A stretch of DNA of 64,000 nt from Siphonodentalium dalli (taxonomy: Eukaryota > Mollusca > Scaphopoda > Gadilida > Siphonodentaliidae), in the NCBI GenBank assembly GCA_032622095.1, contig CP136068.1, positions 13,993,729-14,057,728 of the forward strand. The letters run 5' to 3'. The notes under the pieces were generated by a model. The model saw only the letters and a program-made list of their open reading frames with translations, did not search any database and was not told the DNA's origin. Below are positions 20,400 through 33,140 of this stretch, piece by piece (position 1 is the stretch's first letter; every line of letters starts with the position of its first letter). Made by a program: the position numbers and the translations under genes.

Positions 20400-20593
20400 A
20401 CAATAACTTTCATCGATTTATTTTCACCAGCATTACATACCTTTTTGAACTTAAATGAGCACAATTTGTCCTCTATATATTTGTAGCATTTCCCACTCTC
20501 TAAACTCGGTGTCGAAGGCATAATTATGCCATGATTTGCGTTGAACTTGTTTTGTACTGTTTTCGAGTCTAAACTGATGTTTTCTTGTCCCAT
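20400..20593 (-). CDS. candidate first coding exon of the 16-20 kb gene
   Basis: An ATG at 20593 (G at +4) opens 64 codons plus two bases, ending at a consensus GTGAGT donor (GT at 20398-20399). The peptide starts MGQENISLDSKTVQNKF and is polar, with a Lys/Cys-rich middle, so it would be a soluble N-terminal tail before the membrane segments of the next exon. The two-base overhang fits the next exon's single leading base. A full CRE palindrome lies about 190 bases upstream. No homologous family is recognised. The evidence is splice sites, phase and context only. Confidence 0.45.
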
Positions 20594-20784
20594 TAAGGTT
20601 TGGTGCTATAATGGGAGACGACAGACGGCCATATCCTACGTATTAGATAACGCTCATAGCTTACCACGATTTAGGTAAGTGTCTGCTTATGACTAAGTAA
20701 CTACGAGTTCGATAGTCTGAAACAGTATAACACATTCCCTATTACCGCCGCTAGAAAAAGCTTTCCCCGGAAATCAGCGCAGTA

Positions 20785-20792
20785 TGACGTCA
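20785..20792. promoter_or_regulatory. CRE palindrome TGACGTCA
   Basis: A perfect CREB/ATF site lies about 190 bases upstream of the candidate ATG at 20593, in a locally GC-richer stretch. No TATA box was identified at a suitable distance. Confidence 0.45.
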
Positions 20793-21276
20793 CTGAGCAC
20801 AGCTTGTATTAAAAATAATGTTATGGATGACATGTATCGACTTACGGTTTAGTTTTCGCAAGTAACATATTTGGTGATAATTGTTGAAATTCTTGTAAAA
20901 TTTATATTAATGTGCTAGTTAATAATGGAAATTCTTTGACCTTTTTATGGATGTTTTTTAGTGTTGTTGTAATCTTAAAACATTTAAACGCTGCATGAAA
21001 ATAGCCTGTGACAGGAAATCTATTCCGCTATTTTAGCTATAATTTGGCGAGGTCGCTGTATGAATTAATTTCGACAATCTTATTGGAATCATCTTTTTAC
21101 TGTGTAATGTTGTGATTGGCTGACACTGACGTCATTCTTCTTGGAAGTATTGGGATTTCCTGGTATTTGTGTCAGATTATCGAAGCAGTTTGGCAAGTTC
21201 AGTAGTCTGGGTTTGACTCAGACTGGATCGGGCTGTATCCAATTGCTAATGCAATAAAGTTTTGGTATGACACTAA

Positions 21277-22599
21277 GGGCGCGTACACATGGCCAGCAGG
21301 AAAATATCAGGTATGCCCCATGTGATTTACTTGACCAATGAAATAAATAATACCGGAAATATCCGACGAAGGCAGCGCGCTGATATTTTATCGCCAATTG
21401 TTGATATGTGTTCACCTTGATATGTGGCCATCGGTATCCGTTAACTAATCTCGCAGGGATATGATCGTAACAATTCAAGCACTCGAGTTATGATCCATCA
21501 ATAGTATCGTCTGTTTCAACATACTACGTATTTCCATTTTACATTGGTTGTCAGAACCGCTGATGTATTATATATACATGTATATACGTGTGTACAGAGA
21601 CGTGGCGACAAGGGGGGGGGGGGCTTGGGGTGTGTCAATATTTTCAACAGTTGGACATTTCATACTTGCCAAAACATTAGTTGGAAATTTCACACCAACA
21701 ATAGGTTGAAAATGTTCTTGTAGTTTGATTTTCAAAACATTTCTTGTGGGAATTAATTGTTTTTGGATCAATATTTGCATATTTTCCTATTTTTGGTAAA
21801 AATTTTGGTCTGAAATGGTCATCAGTTGGAAACTTTCCAACCTCAGTGGGTGACAGGTTGGAAATTTCCAACACTTTGAAAGCTTGTGTCCTGGTCCCTC
21901 CCCCGTGGCCAGTCAAAAGTCAAAAACTGCTACTTAATTTAAGAAAACAATATTGTCATACATTTGGTCAACATTGTCATTGGAATTGTCATCAGATGTA
22001 AATTTTCCAACCTAAGTGGGGTGTCAGGTTTGAAATTTCCAACTCTAGGAATGATTGAGGCTAGTCTAGATGGTAGGATTTTGCGATTTTCTTGTTTCGC
22101 ACACCGGGCCGAACCATGGTCTAATATTAGGCCTAAGAGCACTGAGGTGCAATGGGGGTGCAAATGGAATAATGGAAAACTTTTGTTTGGTCTGATTCTG
22201 ATTTAAGGGGGGGGGGGGTGCAGTTAGAATTTCCCATGGTGGACACCCCGAACGGAAACCCTCTGCGTGTATGGGGATGTTTTATAATTTGGTACCTCAC
22301 ATGCCTTGATTTAGTTGTTTTACTTTAATTTGGACTGTATGCATAGAGGGCGCTTTCGTTTTTAAATTTTCCATAACACTTTATAACTCTATGAATATTC
22401 GATATGGACTATAGGTTGTTTGTCCGCAGTAATTCACTTCAACAAACACGACTAACACTAGTCACATTGAGCTCAATCAACGTCAACTAACCCGCCGCTT
22501 TCTCACGGGCGTAATCTTTGCAGCAAGAAAATATCAGAGTACAATTGTACCTGATATTTTCTTGCAGATATTTTCTTGCAGCTTCATGTGTACGCGCCC
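21277..22599. mobile_element. Harbinger-like non-autonomous element
   Basis: The inverted ends are GGGCGCGTACACATGGCCAG and GGGCGCGTACACATGAAGCT, flanked by TAA at 21274-21276 and 22600-22602. The GGGC start and a 3-bp TWA duplication fit PIF/Harbinger. Subterminal GAAAATATCAG repeats are present. The 1.3-kb interior has no transposase. It contains the dispersed AAAAATTTTGGTCTGAAATG repeat and two G12 runs (21612-21623, 22207-22218). Confidence 0.72.
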
Positions 22600-22602
22600 T
22601 AA

Positions 22603-24194
22603 GGGTGGTGATCAGTATATATATATTGGCTGGTGCATAATGTGTGCGTTGTGTAACTGCATTTCGCGTTAGTTTCCGCGCGCACATGGCTGCATGTTTC
22701 TAATGCCAATTTCTAATGTATAATTTTACCAATATCACCCTGGTATTTGTACTCCGCTATCAGCTTATGAATCACATGTTTCAGCATAATTCACCCTAGT
22801 ATTTTTTTCTCCTGTATTTTCAGTTCGGCGGTTCAGAATTCTATTTCCACCCTATATACTATGGTCGGTTAATGAAGTCCTAAACATGAACAATGAACAT
22901 ATTTGAGGTCACGAACATGTGATTACCCGATATGTTGATCACTTCTTGACTCAGCCGACTTAGTTACAACAATATTCAATATAACTTTTGAGTATGTCCC
23001 CGTTGTACTGAGTTGTTTGCATTGATTAGATAATGAAACTTTTCTTCTCGCAAAAAAAGAATAAAAAACAACAGCTGCGTAGTGTGTTATTGTGCCATTT
23101 AGTTATCCCACATATTACGTTAAATTTGGAAACAGTCATAATATCCGGCATAACAGAATTTCTATTTCATCGGAATGTGGGAGGAAAGATGGTATGCAAT
23201 GAAACGAACATCTTATAGCTCAGGCCCACATATATGTGTTTACTATTCTGAAGACGTCGCTAATATTTTTGAACCCAACCAATATGTTTATGCTTGGTGA
23301 ATTCAATTTTAATTGCATTGAGGAGGCCTATTTATCAGATAATTGATCAAGATATTAGTTTAAATTATCGCCAATCGTTGGGAAATTCTGCCGATACTTA
23401 CAACAAGCCGACGTTAACCATATCGACCGGTCGACATTAATATCCGATACATGTTACCATTGCATCTCTAATAAAATAATAGCAATAATGCATGCAGTTA
23501 AAAGGAAAATTTCCCGATACCAACATGTATTATGATTAACCCATTGTTGGACTGTGTAGAACATTCGACGTGTCAGTATTCTCAATTCTCCAATAATGAT
23601 AACACTATCATTGCCATCAAGCCACGCCGGAGACCAGAGTCGGCGTCAGCGTTTATTGGTATAAATGCTTACAAGTCAAGGGACGGGCACGTGTTCACAT
23701 ACAGGTTAATTACATCCTACTTTGTCTGCGTTGGCGATCATGGAAAAAACACCGAAAACATCTGGGGGGGGGGGGGGGGGGGCGATGGAAACCTGCTTTC
23801 CGAAACCAACATCTTTGTGACGCGGCTCGAATGTTCGGAACTTCATTCTAATTGACCAATTGTGCAACACAAACATGTGCATTCACATATATAATATACA
23901 TAATAATGTTCAAATACATTATGATTGTGATCGAATGACACAAATGCGTTTACAATAAATGACGATAAATCTATTTCTATATCTACCTTCACATTTAACA
24001 CAATGTTTTTATTTTGATATGTATCCATACCAAAGGCATTGGGCCACTTTAAAAGTCTCGGGTCAAGAGGCTGGATTGTGTCCTAACATTACTCGCCATG
24101 ATAAATTCGAATATATAAGTTTATGTTCCGTTCACGCCACTGGCTGTGTTGTTCTGCTGTATTACTATGATGCTGGCAGGACAAAGCGTTGATG
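22603..24194. other. no gene seen
   Basis: The sequence is AT-rich and non-coding. The only notable feature is a G19 run at 23764-23782. Short frames on both strands have no family features. Confidence 0.5.
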
Positions 24195-24198
24195 TTAA

Positions 24199-24548
24199 AG
24201 GGGTACTGTACCCTAAATTCGGCCATTTTTGGGACCATCTCCTTTTATACTCAACAGAATATATGCAACAAATGAATGAATTTGAGCCATGGATGAGTGC
24301 AAAATACACTCATTTACCGAATGAATGATACAAACAACATGGTAATTATAATGAAAATGAATTTATGGCTGGAGTCATAAAATAATTTTCATTATAATGA
24401 CCATGTTGTTTGCATCATTCATAGACCACATGAGTGTATTTTGCATAGCCCATGGCTCAAATTCATTCATTTGTTGCATATATTCTGTTGAGTATAAAAG
24501 AAGATGGTCCCATAATTGGCCGGATTTAGTGTACAGTACCCATCCCAT
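24199..24548. mobile_element. TTAA-flanked palindromic MITE
   Basis: A 350-bp palindrome has ends near GGGTACTGTACC, a second block GGACCATCT...TTTTATACTCAACAG, and TTAA on both sides (24195-24198, 24549-24552). The arms are about 85-90% complementary. Confidence 0.75.
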
Positions 24549-24756
24549 TTAAGAACTAGAGGTCAGATTCCATGGAATCAGATATACTTCCATGGTATTC
24601 CATCCTATCCCATGTGAGTGTTATGCATATATGTGTGTTCCTCTTCATGCGAATGCATATTGGTGCCTTACGATCCGATGGTGGACTTGCATTGACATTT
24701 CTTAATTTGATATATATTTTGGTACTTCTGTCTGTCTGTTTGTTTGTCTGTCAGCT

Positions 24757-25120
24757 ATGGCCGGGAAAACTGCTGGACGGATTTTGACGAAATCTGATAA
24801 ATATGGGTACTTTTGTCCAGGGAGTGTTTTGGACGGGTCGAATCGTGACCCCCGACCTGACATTTGTCTTCAAAAAGGACAATCGAAGGTCAAATCGGGT
24901 AAAACACGGATTTCCACGAAATTCGATACCTATGGGTGCTTTTGTCCGGGGAGTCTTTTGGGTGGGTCAAGTCGTGACCCCGACCTGACATTGACCTTCG
25001 AAATGGTCAGTTCAAGGTCAAATCTAGTAAAACGATCGGATTTCGACGAAATGTGATACCTAGGAAAACTTTTGTCCGGGGAGTGTTTTGGACAGGTCAA
25101 ATCGTGACAATGGGTTACTT
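24757..25120. repeat. ~130-bp satellite, array 1
   Basis: About 2.8 copies are present; the marker AATCGTGAC/AAGTCGTGAC recurs at 24841, 24969 and 25100. Each unit has GGACGGGTC, CCGACCTGACATT and TTTCGACGAAAT blocks. It is the reverse complement of the array at 51180-51720. The plus-strand frame is open only by chance. Confidence 0.85.
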
Positions 25121-25129
25121 TTACAGTAA

Positions 25130-26040
25130 AGCGGACATACCTATATAGTATATCGGTGAGCATATTCATGCATTTGCCTTGCTTCTTGCTAAGTCCGTTT
25201 GAATTTGCGTCATGAAGAGAGGGTTTGAATTTGAGTAATATATATCACCCGTCACCACGTTATACGCTACCAGGGTTAAACCGTTCAATATAAATCATTA
25301 AAAAGTGTACTAATCTTGCGTTTAGATACTACTTATCACATCCACTCATCGAAAAGTTTTTATCTCAATATATGATTTTCGGAGTAATTTTCCCCATTTG
25401 ATCTTCGGTGGAATTTTCCAAATCTGAACCCACCCGACACAAACACTCCTTTGAGCAGGTTGCGTTTATATTAGAGAGGTAAAATTTTAGAGGCATACCT
25501 ATAGTATACCGGCTTATGTACCACCGCATTAAACTCGCTCCTACATCGGCCCGTTTGGATTTGGGGATAAAAATCGGCTAGTGATAGACTACAGAAGTAT
25601 ACATATTTATGATATATAGCGTTGTCACGAGTAAACCGTTCCATCTGAAAATTAGAAAATCGCCCTCTGGATGCGCGTGAACACTAGCCATCAGATGTAC
25701 TCGTAAAAAAAATTATCTCGATGTTTGAATTCCCCCCCCTTTGCAATTTTCGTGGAATTTTCCTAAAGTCTCAACCCACATTGACACGCATTCTCCGTTG
25801 GGCATATTATATTTATAGTATAGCCGTCAAACTTCTGGGACGTACATAAAGTATGTCAACGTACATGCTACGACATTATCTTGCTCTTTAATCACCCGGT
25901 TTGAATTTGGCGGGAAACATAGTTGCAATATTTCCGTACCCCGTAACGCGGAAAGTCCTGGGTAAAAACATGTTTAGGCGGTGTATTCGAGTTAGAATTA
26001 CTCGTCCAATTCGGAATATGCAATAAAAAATTGAGAGCTC
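25130..26040. repeat. diverged tandem triplication, period ~355 bp
   Basis: Matching blocks start near 25137, 25493 and 25850 (ACATACCTATA / GCATACCTATAG / GACGTACATAAAG), each followed by a CGTTTGAATTTG-like block and a GTTATC/GTAAACCGTTC block. It is old and non-coding. Confidence 0.6.
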
Positions 26041-26099
26041 TGTACTTATAAAAAAAAACAAAAAAACCTCGGTTTATTCATTCTGGTGTATAGTGTGTC

Positions 26100-26600
26100 T
26101 CTATTTATGGGCCATAACTCCTCAGGGAAACCGCGGACCCAAGTTTTGATGCCCGTGGGCAGTAGGGCATATCGAGGTGTGCATACGGTCCGATTTTCGA
26201 TACTCTGCTCCTTATAATTTCCGAGATAATAAAATTACATTTTTTTAGATAAAGGGAGATAACTCCGCAGTGGAAACGCGGACAATATTCATTATACGAC
26301 GATAGGTTAGAACTCATTGACCCCAACATACGTACAAAATTTGAGATTGATACTCCGTATACTTTCAAATATTAGGGAGTTGTAATAGTGTCGAGTATAA
26401 TAATAATAATAATGAAAAATGAAAAATAATCGAAAAAGGGCCATAACTCCGTCAAAATCCATTAGGCCGAGTTTCGGATACCATTATACTTAGTAGACCG
26501 TGGATGCCTACAATCGCTAGAGATTTCACGCTCCTACTGCCCTTAGTTTCTGAGTATTTCCAAATAAACGGAAAACGGCACCAGTACAAAAACAATATAC
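26100..26600. repeat. GGGCCATAACTCC-type dispersed repeat
   Basis: GGGCCATAACTCC and GGGAGATAACTCCGC blocks recur at about 26109, 26246 and 26437. They are interspersed with an ATA-rich spacer. Such sequences are abundant in mollusc genomes (general knowledge). No gene is visible. Confidence 0.6.
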
Positions 26601-26749
26601 TTCCTTGGTTACACCATGGAAGTATAATAAGTACTGTTAATGTTACTATAGTTACTAATGATGGCGGCTCTGGTGTTTGAAAAACAAAACGTCAGAAACA
26701 ACCATCTCAACCATGGGTTTTGCAACACAAACATCACATATACATGTAA

Positions 26750-27060
26750 TATTAAAGATGCATAATCCGATTAAGCGCCCCTCATTTACTACTTATTTGG
26801 TTTCGGGGTTAAAAATATTTGATTCGAGTTGAGGAACCCACCTACCAAAGACCAGAGTTATTAGATATCGATTTTTGAAATCTATTATTTTTCACCATCT
26901 GAGACTTAATAGTGGCTCAGTACAAAGTCGACGAGCCGACGGTCTCGGCCCAAATTGCCGATGAAGATGGATAACTCTAAATGCAATAGGCGTTGTGTTG
27001 ATGATAAGGCCAAATTTAGTCGCCCAACGTGTTGATAAATAACATGTTTCGGGTAATATC
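26750..27060 (+). repeat. dispersed repeat, copy 2
   Basis: It shares AAAGATGCATAATCCGATTA and TTATTAGATATCGATTTTTG with 15592-15905 over about 310 bp, in the same orientation. Confidence 0.8.
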
Positions 27061-27618
27061 AGAGTAACATCGTATTGCTACATTATATGTGCTTAGATTC
27101 CTCTTAAATTGCTTTCTTGTGTTACAGGGTAATAGGAACACTTCAGAATTCTTGGGACTTTGCCGAAGCCTTCAGTTGTCCCGTTGGATCGTTTATGAAT
27201 CCTGAGAAGAAATGCAGCGTGTGGTGAAATGTGACGCAACAATTTCTGAAATATTTTAAAGGGATACTTTACCCAAATGTTGTTGTTGGTTTCTTTAGTC
27301 TCTGAGTTGTAGAATAAAAAAACCAGATTTCCATTATTTGAAAGTCTGTTGAGTACGAAGTAATGTTACGGATGGCAGATTAGCCGGAATGCGAAAATAC
27401 CAATTGTCTTTGTCGAGCACTTTTTTGACAGTGTTCAAGCAAATGTATCAATAAATGTTATATTATATGCATACTAGTCCCATATACTCAGTAAGTTATT
27501 GTATACTCACTAGTCAGTGAGTGGCTTGAGTTTACACCCCCTTTCAACATAATTTTGTACACGATCATGTGTGCCACGCTTTGCCCAATCCACTATCCGT
27601 GAATTATTTGTATTACGT

Positions 27619-30600
27619 CTTGTACAGCGGGGGGGTCAGGAAAAAAATTACGGATACAAGGTGGAAATTTTGTGTTTTTAAGTTTTGGGGACCCACCACC
27701 CCGGGAGCGTAAGTTTTTTCCACCCAGGTCTGGGACCCCCACCCGGGACCGTAAGTTTTTTCCACCCATGTCTGGGACACCCACCCCCAAAATTTATGAA
27801 AATCATGTAAATTGTACTAAATAATGTGTTGTTGGCAGGGTAAGGGTCTCTCATTGGGTATGCACCAGAACTGAGAGAACGCTGATCAAGTACACCCACA
27901 AAAAATAAACAAACAAAGCACATGGCTGAAAAATATGCCAACAAAACCTTTAAAAACCCAAATATTTATGGTTATAAAGGTAAAATACCCACTTTAACAG
28001 GATAGTTGTGTCCCTTATTAGCAATAGGTTAAAATGTGTGCATGTGTAAAGTAAAAACACCATCAATTTGATTAAATAAACACAGTTCCAATCCTCTCCC
28101 AGTGGCGGATCCAGGAAATTTGAAAGGGGTGGCGCTATGTATTATTATATATATGATGCATAGCATCATCCGAGCCGCGAAGCAGCGAGTGGGGAAGAGC
28201 AGGAGAGGGGGGTCTAACCCCCTTCTCGTAAGTGGGGTCCGGGGAAATTTTTCGTATACTACATTCAAAACGACGTGTTTTCCTGTGTTCTGGACCCAGT
28301 AATATATTGCTTTATATTAGGCCTATATATGGAACGGGTAACAATAACCTTCAGTACAATTACCTTATACTATGGAAGGTTAGAGCAGTGAACTTATCTT
28401 CTGAAAGTCTGTGCAAATGTGAATTATCTGGCGACATGGTGATTTTTGCGCGCCGGACATGCCCACGGAATAAGCCCCCGGAATCACCGGGTGCCTATGC
28501 TTTGGGCTGGTGCATGGGAGAATATTTTGTAATTCAGAATGAATACTCGCAATCATGGCTTCTAGTCAGTACTAGTACATAGGTGTTTCGGCTGGTAATA
28601 CAATGCATCTATCCAACCTCTTAATCCCTCCATTAATCATGCTAATGTTTTCAGTTTTACTTCTAATAGCCATCAGCTTCATGATACACCAGCAAAATAA
28701 GTCATCAATACAAGCCAAACGGGTGGTCATATCACACTCCAATCACGTACTCGTTTTACTAGTATAAACATCGTTTTCACCAAAAAATATCTGACACGGA
28801 ACTGATTAACTAGTATTCCAATCCCCTATCCATCTTCATTCTGGTTGCATCCATAATGTTAATTAAAATATTGTATGCAAATTATTATCTGTTGTGTAAA
28901 TGTTTGGGTTATGAATAAATATATGTTCAGTCAATCAGCTGACTAATTACAATAAGGACACATGGGAACCGATGCTTTGAAGGACTCGTGTCAGACTTTT
29001 ATTTATTAAGCAATGGAAGATGCGTATTTGTCGTGACCTGGAGATGTCTTGTTATCACACATTCGGTCCAATTAGGGTGCCACAACATGTGATGGAAGAT
29101 ATAACCAATTGTAAATTCCATGCATATATACCATTGGAAACGAACCAGCAATGTATTTCTATAATATAATTCGAAAATATACTATATGTATACGGTACAT
29201 GTATACCATAGTAGTATGGCGTATGTGCCTTTAGATAATCTCATTACGATGATACTGCCGCCAGTGCGTTTTATAGTCCGGGCGTTGATCGGACTACATT
29301 GTATAACCTATAGAGTGCACTGTAGACGACTCATGTTTATCATTCATTCGTTCTTTACATATAGATGGAATTGTCTAAATTTTGACTCCACTTTCAGAAT
29401 TGCTATATTTCTTTTTGATAGAAATATTTAGTGTTGAAACTTCGGGCGCACAAAACTTAGCGCAGGCGAGATATTCTCCGATATAAAATGCATGGCGAAA
29501 AATAGCCCGCGGACCTTCATCTCGGGATGTTGGATTCGCCCCTTAGACCGGCCCCCAGATGAGGGTAGTGTCACACGAAAGGGTAGAAATTTTGACGCTA
29601 TCTCCAATTATCCTTGCCCCATGGGGGGTTCCAAAACACTGCATGAGGTATCCAGGGCGGAGCAGGTGGAAAATATATATTTTTTGACCTTTTCGGTGTT
29701 TTTGACCTGCAAATTTCAGTATAATCAGGAAAACCAATAAAGTAAGACAAATGTTGAATAAAATATACTTGAATATCAGATACTTATTCTATCTGGGTTG
29801 CTTAACATTTATGATGTGCAAAAAGTTATATTTTCCAACAATTTTTGTGAAAAATTCACGAAAATGCCAAAAAAATGCATAAATTGCATGGCTATACGGT
29901 CATATCGTGGAATACCAAATTGAAGTCATTTCAACCCACATTTAAAAAAAACTATACGTTTGAGTAATGTAAACATGTAAACTGCTGTATTTGCATGCGC
30001 GTTAGCAATATTCAGTGCGGAATCTTCGGGCGCCCAATACAAATGGTGCCAGGATCACCTCGCAAAAAAATCCTTGCTCTGGCGAAAATAGGAGGGGGGG
30101 CGCCCCCCTTGGATCCGTTTGTCTCCATGTGGGAAATCACTGATCGGCAATGATGAGCTCCTCTTAAAATCATTCCAGGCGAGTGGCGGGTAGATCCTGG
30201 AATCATCACTCGGGGTCATGGCCTAAAGGCCACTCGTAATGATTCCAGTATCTCACTGTGACCACTCATGAGTTACTTCCGGTATTCACTCAAAAAACGC
30301 AGGTAACCTCTGTATAATAAGTTTTAAAAGCCATGATAAACTATGAGAATTAATTTTTGTTCATTGCAATTTTTTTCCTCGACCAAAACCGGACCCACCC
30401 CATGGTTTCAGCTGTCAAAGGGTGAAATTGTGGACAAAAAATTAAAATATAGAGCCCCCCTCACTTGTATAGGGCTATATCATGCACTACTATATGAATC
30501 TGATTGTTTCAATTCATTTTTAAGCTGTAATTTGTCTTAGAAATGATTTTGGGAAAAAATTGCATGACATCAGAAAAAATCTGCATTCCGGGCTCGGAGA

Positions 30601-30667
30601 CACCCACCCACCCGGTCCTTGTATCCTGTAATTTTTATCCGACCCCCCCCCCCCCCTGTCTTGTACA
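27619..30667. mobile_element. possible 3-kb element with inverted ends
   Basis: The left end is CTTGTACAGCGGGGGGGTCA followed by AAAAAAATTACGGATACAAGG. The reverse complement of 30616-30667 has the same order (TGTACAAGACAGGGG, TCGGATAAAAATTAC, GGATACAAGG). The interior has a ~50-bp direct repeat (27706-27795), a GTGGCGGATCCAGG block (28103), a pair of CTTCGGGCGC blocks (29441, 30026) and a C14 run. No transposase is visible, and no target duplication was identified. Confidence 0.5.
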
Positions 30668-30744
30668 CAGAAATTCGTAATTTAATTTATGACTCAGCCA
30701 TAAGTTAAATTTATATCAAATTATTAACGTTGATTTTAAGATAA

Positions 30745-31110
30745 CCTAGATAGATAGATAGATTTATTTGTACAATAAACATAGCATACAGTGGTCTGGT
30801 TTGGTGATGCCGTCGTGTTTGGTGATACCACGTACACGGGGGTGAAGACCCCTTCACGTTAATGCAGGGATGCAGTTCGATGGGCTGATCGGCTGTCCCT
30901 TCCCACTCGGCTGCGATGAATGGTGGTCGCCTGCCTACCGCCGAGGATGCTGCCGGGAGTACAGCCCGGGGGCGGTCTGAGAGACGCCCAGACCACCCCT
31001 CCCCCGCTGGAATGCTGACTAACGTGACCAGACAGCTGCTGCTGATGCCGTGATGGAGATGAAAAGTCCATCAAAAAGAAAAAAATAGACCATTCTTTCA
31101 CCATTCACCA
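30745..31110 (-). mobile_element. 3' end of a non-LTR element with ATCT tail
   Basis: Read on the minus strand, a GC-rich segment runs into ACAAATAAATCTATCTATCT and stops. An AATAAA plus a short simple-repeat tail is typical of a LINE or SINE 3' end. No RT domain is present. Confidence 0.5.
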
Positions 31111-31244
31111 TTTCATGTTTAATGTATAACCATTACATGTCCCATCCAAAATTTCAAAAGTGTGTTGTAGGGGAGGTGTTCCACCCCTTCCAACTCCTCC
31201 CGGGTCCACACCCAAATCCCTAATAAAGTTCTGGGATAAACACG

Positions 31245-31493
31245 ATGGCAAGTGCTCAAGTTAACGTATATTATATTCCAAATAACAGAGGAGGAAAGTA
31301 TATAATGATTATAAGTTCTGCATAACATGAAGGCGATATCATGCAGCGAATTCATTGGCAATGTTGTAAGAAAGACTGTCGTGCAACCATCAACACCGTG
31401 AACGGCATGGTGACATGCCACAGTGGCAACCATAACCACGAACCTGACTTCAACCAAGTAGCAACAGCGGATGCCTTCATTGCAGCCAAATGA
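31245..31493 (+). pseudogene. FLYWCH-type zinc finger exon with one nonsense codon
   Basis: The frame starts MASAQVNVYYIPNNRGGKYI, meets TAA at 31323-31325, and continues in the same frame as IHWQCCKKDCRATINT to the HNH that completes a FLYWCH-like C-x4-C ... H-x-H zinc site. It closely matches the minus-strand exon at 50459-50665 (MASSQVNVLFIANDRGGK, HWVFCKNGCGATINT, HNH). Both copies carry CA(A/G)|GTA at the same place, the likely donor. FLYWCH fingers occur in host regulators and at the N-terminus of Mutator-like transposases. The tandem duplicates suggest the latter. A possible next exon follows at 32231. Confidence 0.68.
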
Positions 31494-31661
31494 CGAAAAA
31501 TCACCATACACCTCGAGATACCTATAACACGTCGGGTATTATGTATATATATTTCATTACATGTATTTCACTTTATTATTTTTTCTCAAATACTGTATTG
31601 TATATATGGTTTAATGAGAATAAACATATTTGATATTTGAGATCTGAAAAAGCTTACTAAG

Positions 31662-32175
31662 ACGAGTACTATGCCAGTATCAACTTTATACCAAGAATAA
31701 ATAGCAAGTATGTACTAAATAAAATCGTTATAAATTTCGCATTCTCATTAATGAGGCGACGCTCTTTATGGTTATTCGTCATAACGAGTACTATGCCAGT
31801 ATCAACTTTATACCAAGAATAAATAGCAAGTATGTACTAAATAAAATCGTTATAAATTTCGCATTCTCATTAATGAGGCGACGCTCTTTATGGTTATTCG
31901 TCATAACGAGTACTATGCCAGTATCAACTTTATACCAAGAATAAATAGCAAGTATGTACTAAATAAAATGTTTATAAATTTCGCATTCTCATTAATGAGG
32001 CGACGCTCTTTATGGTTATTCGTCATAACGAGTACTAAGACAGTAACAACTCTATACCAAGAAGAAATTTCGCATTATCATTATATAATGAGGCGACGCT
32101 CTTTATATATTCGTCGTAACGAGTACTAAGCGTGTAACAACTCAATTTCGCATTATTGAGGCGACGCTCTTTATA
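31662..32175. repeat. 122-bp tandem repeat
   Basis: Near-identical units start at 31662, 31784, 31906 and 32028 (ACGAGTACTATGCCAGTATC, then ATGAGGCGACGCTCTTTATG). Two shortened degenerate units follow. The period is exactly 122 bp for the first three. Confidence 0.93.
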
Positions 32176-32230
32176 TGAATTTTCAGAATGAATTGTATAC
32201 CATTTAACCATAATTGTTTTTCTCCAACAG

Positions 32231-32358
32231 ATCTTCGAGTAGACAAGACCGACCCTGACATAATAGCGAAAAACGAAAGGTTGTCTATTCCATTTCGGCC
32301 AAGCAGTTTGGAAAAATGTAAAGAAATGCCACCTGCAACAGCTATATTAAGAAACTGA
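32231..32358 (+). pseudogene. possible second exon of the FLYWCH gene
   Basis: A consensus acceptor (TTTTTCTCCAACAG) precedes an open stretch that reads VDKTDPDIIAKNERLSIPFR and ends at TGA about 40 codons later. It is polar and not recognised by itself. Its place downstream of the FLYWCH exon, across the 122-bp array, suggests a remnant of the same gene. The phase does not fit cleanly. Confidence 0.28.
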
Positions 32359-33140
32359 AGGAAATTATCAAAAGACCCTCATACGACGAGCTATAGCCCT
32401 CCCTGTGGTACCGGTCGCGATGGTTTGTGATGTCTGGTTCGAAGCTCTAGAATATTATCTTGTAAGTAACAACACTGTTCTAGAAGATAATATCACCCAG
32501 TTCACGTAATATGTATCATATTTTTGGGTAGAAGGGAGCCATGGCCGCCAAATGACACTATTGGTCCACAAATAACAAATCACGTCGAATGTTGGCACCG
32601 AACACTTCGGATGGTGCTGTCCTGCTCCCACCGAACATCTTCAGCACGTTCGATTTCCTAAAGAAAGAGGAAGCAACCATCATCCAGCCGAGAACAGGTT
32701 GGAAGCAAGGGGCCACGGAAGATGAAGTGTCGAAGGTTGATAATTCAATCGGACACTTCAACAGATTTTTCGGCACAGGGGAAATCGACATCTGAGTCAA
32801 TTGAAAAATGATTCGGACACCATCGCCCAATCCCCTGCGACATTTGACATCACCATTGTGATAAAAACTGTAGTCGGCAACTATATGATGTTGAGGATTA
32901 TGACACCAACCGCAACACCTATCGGAAACAATAGATGCCGGATGAACAGGACGACCCAATGTGGCCTTAATCTTGATCTATAGTGGCACTTGATTTGTAA
33001 ACAGGAAATGATTTTGATGAAACAGACAACAATTTTTTTTTGCACAAATGACAAATGTCTTTATTTTAGCTCATGAAGGTGCGGATTTCGGAACTTTTGG
33101 TGGAATCATCTCTTTATTGTCACCATAAGAAGAGAACCAA
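32359..33140. other. no supported gene
   Basis: Overlapping open frames on both strands at 32558-32983 lack recognisable motifs. They may be a decayed part of the FLYWCH element. Confidence 0.4.

Noticed and set aside
24757-25056. Plus-strand frame of 99 codons with repeated CPGS segments
   Set aside because: It is the translation of the ~130-bp satellite. The inverted array at 51180 does not keep it.
32558-32983. Overlapping open frames on both strands
   Set aside because: Neither shows a domain, motif or convincing composition, and no splice context was found.
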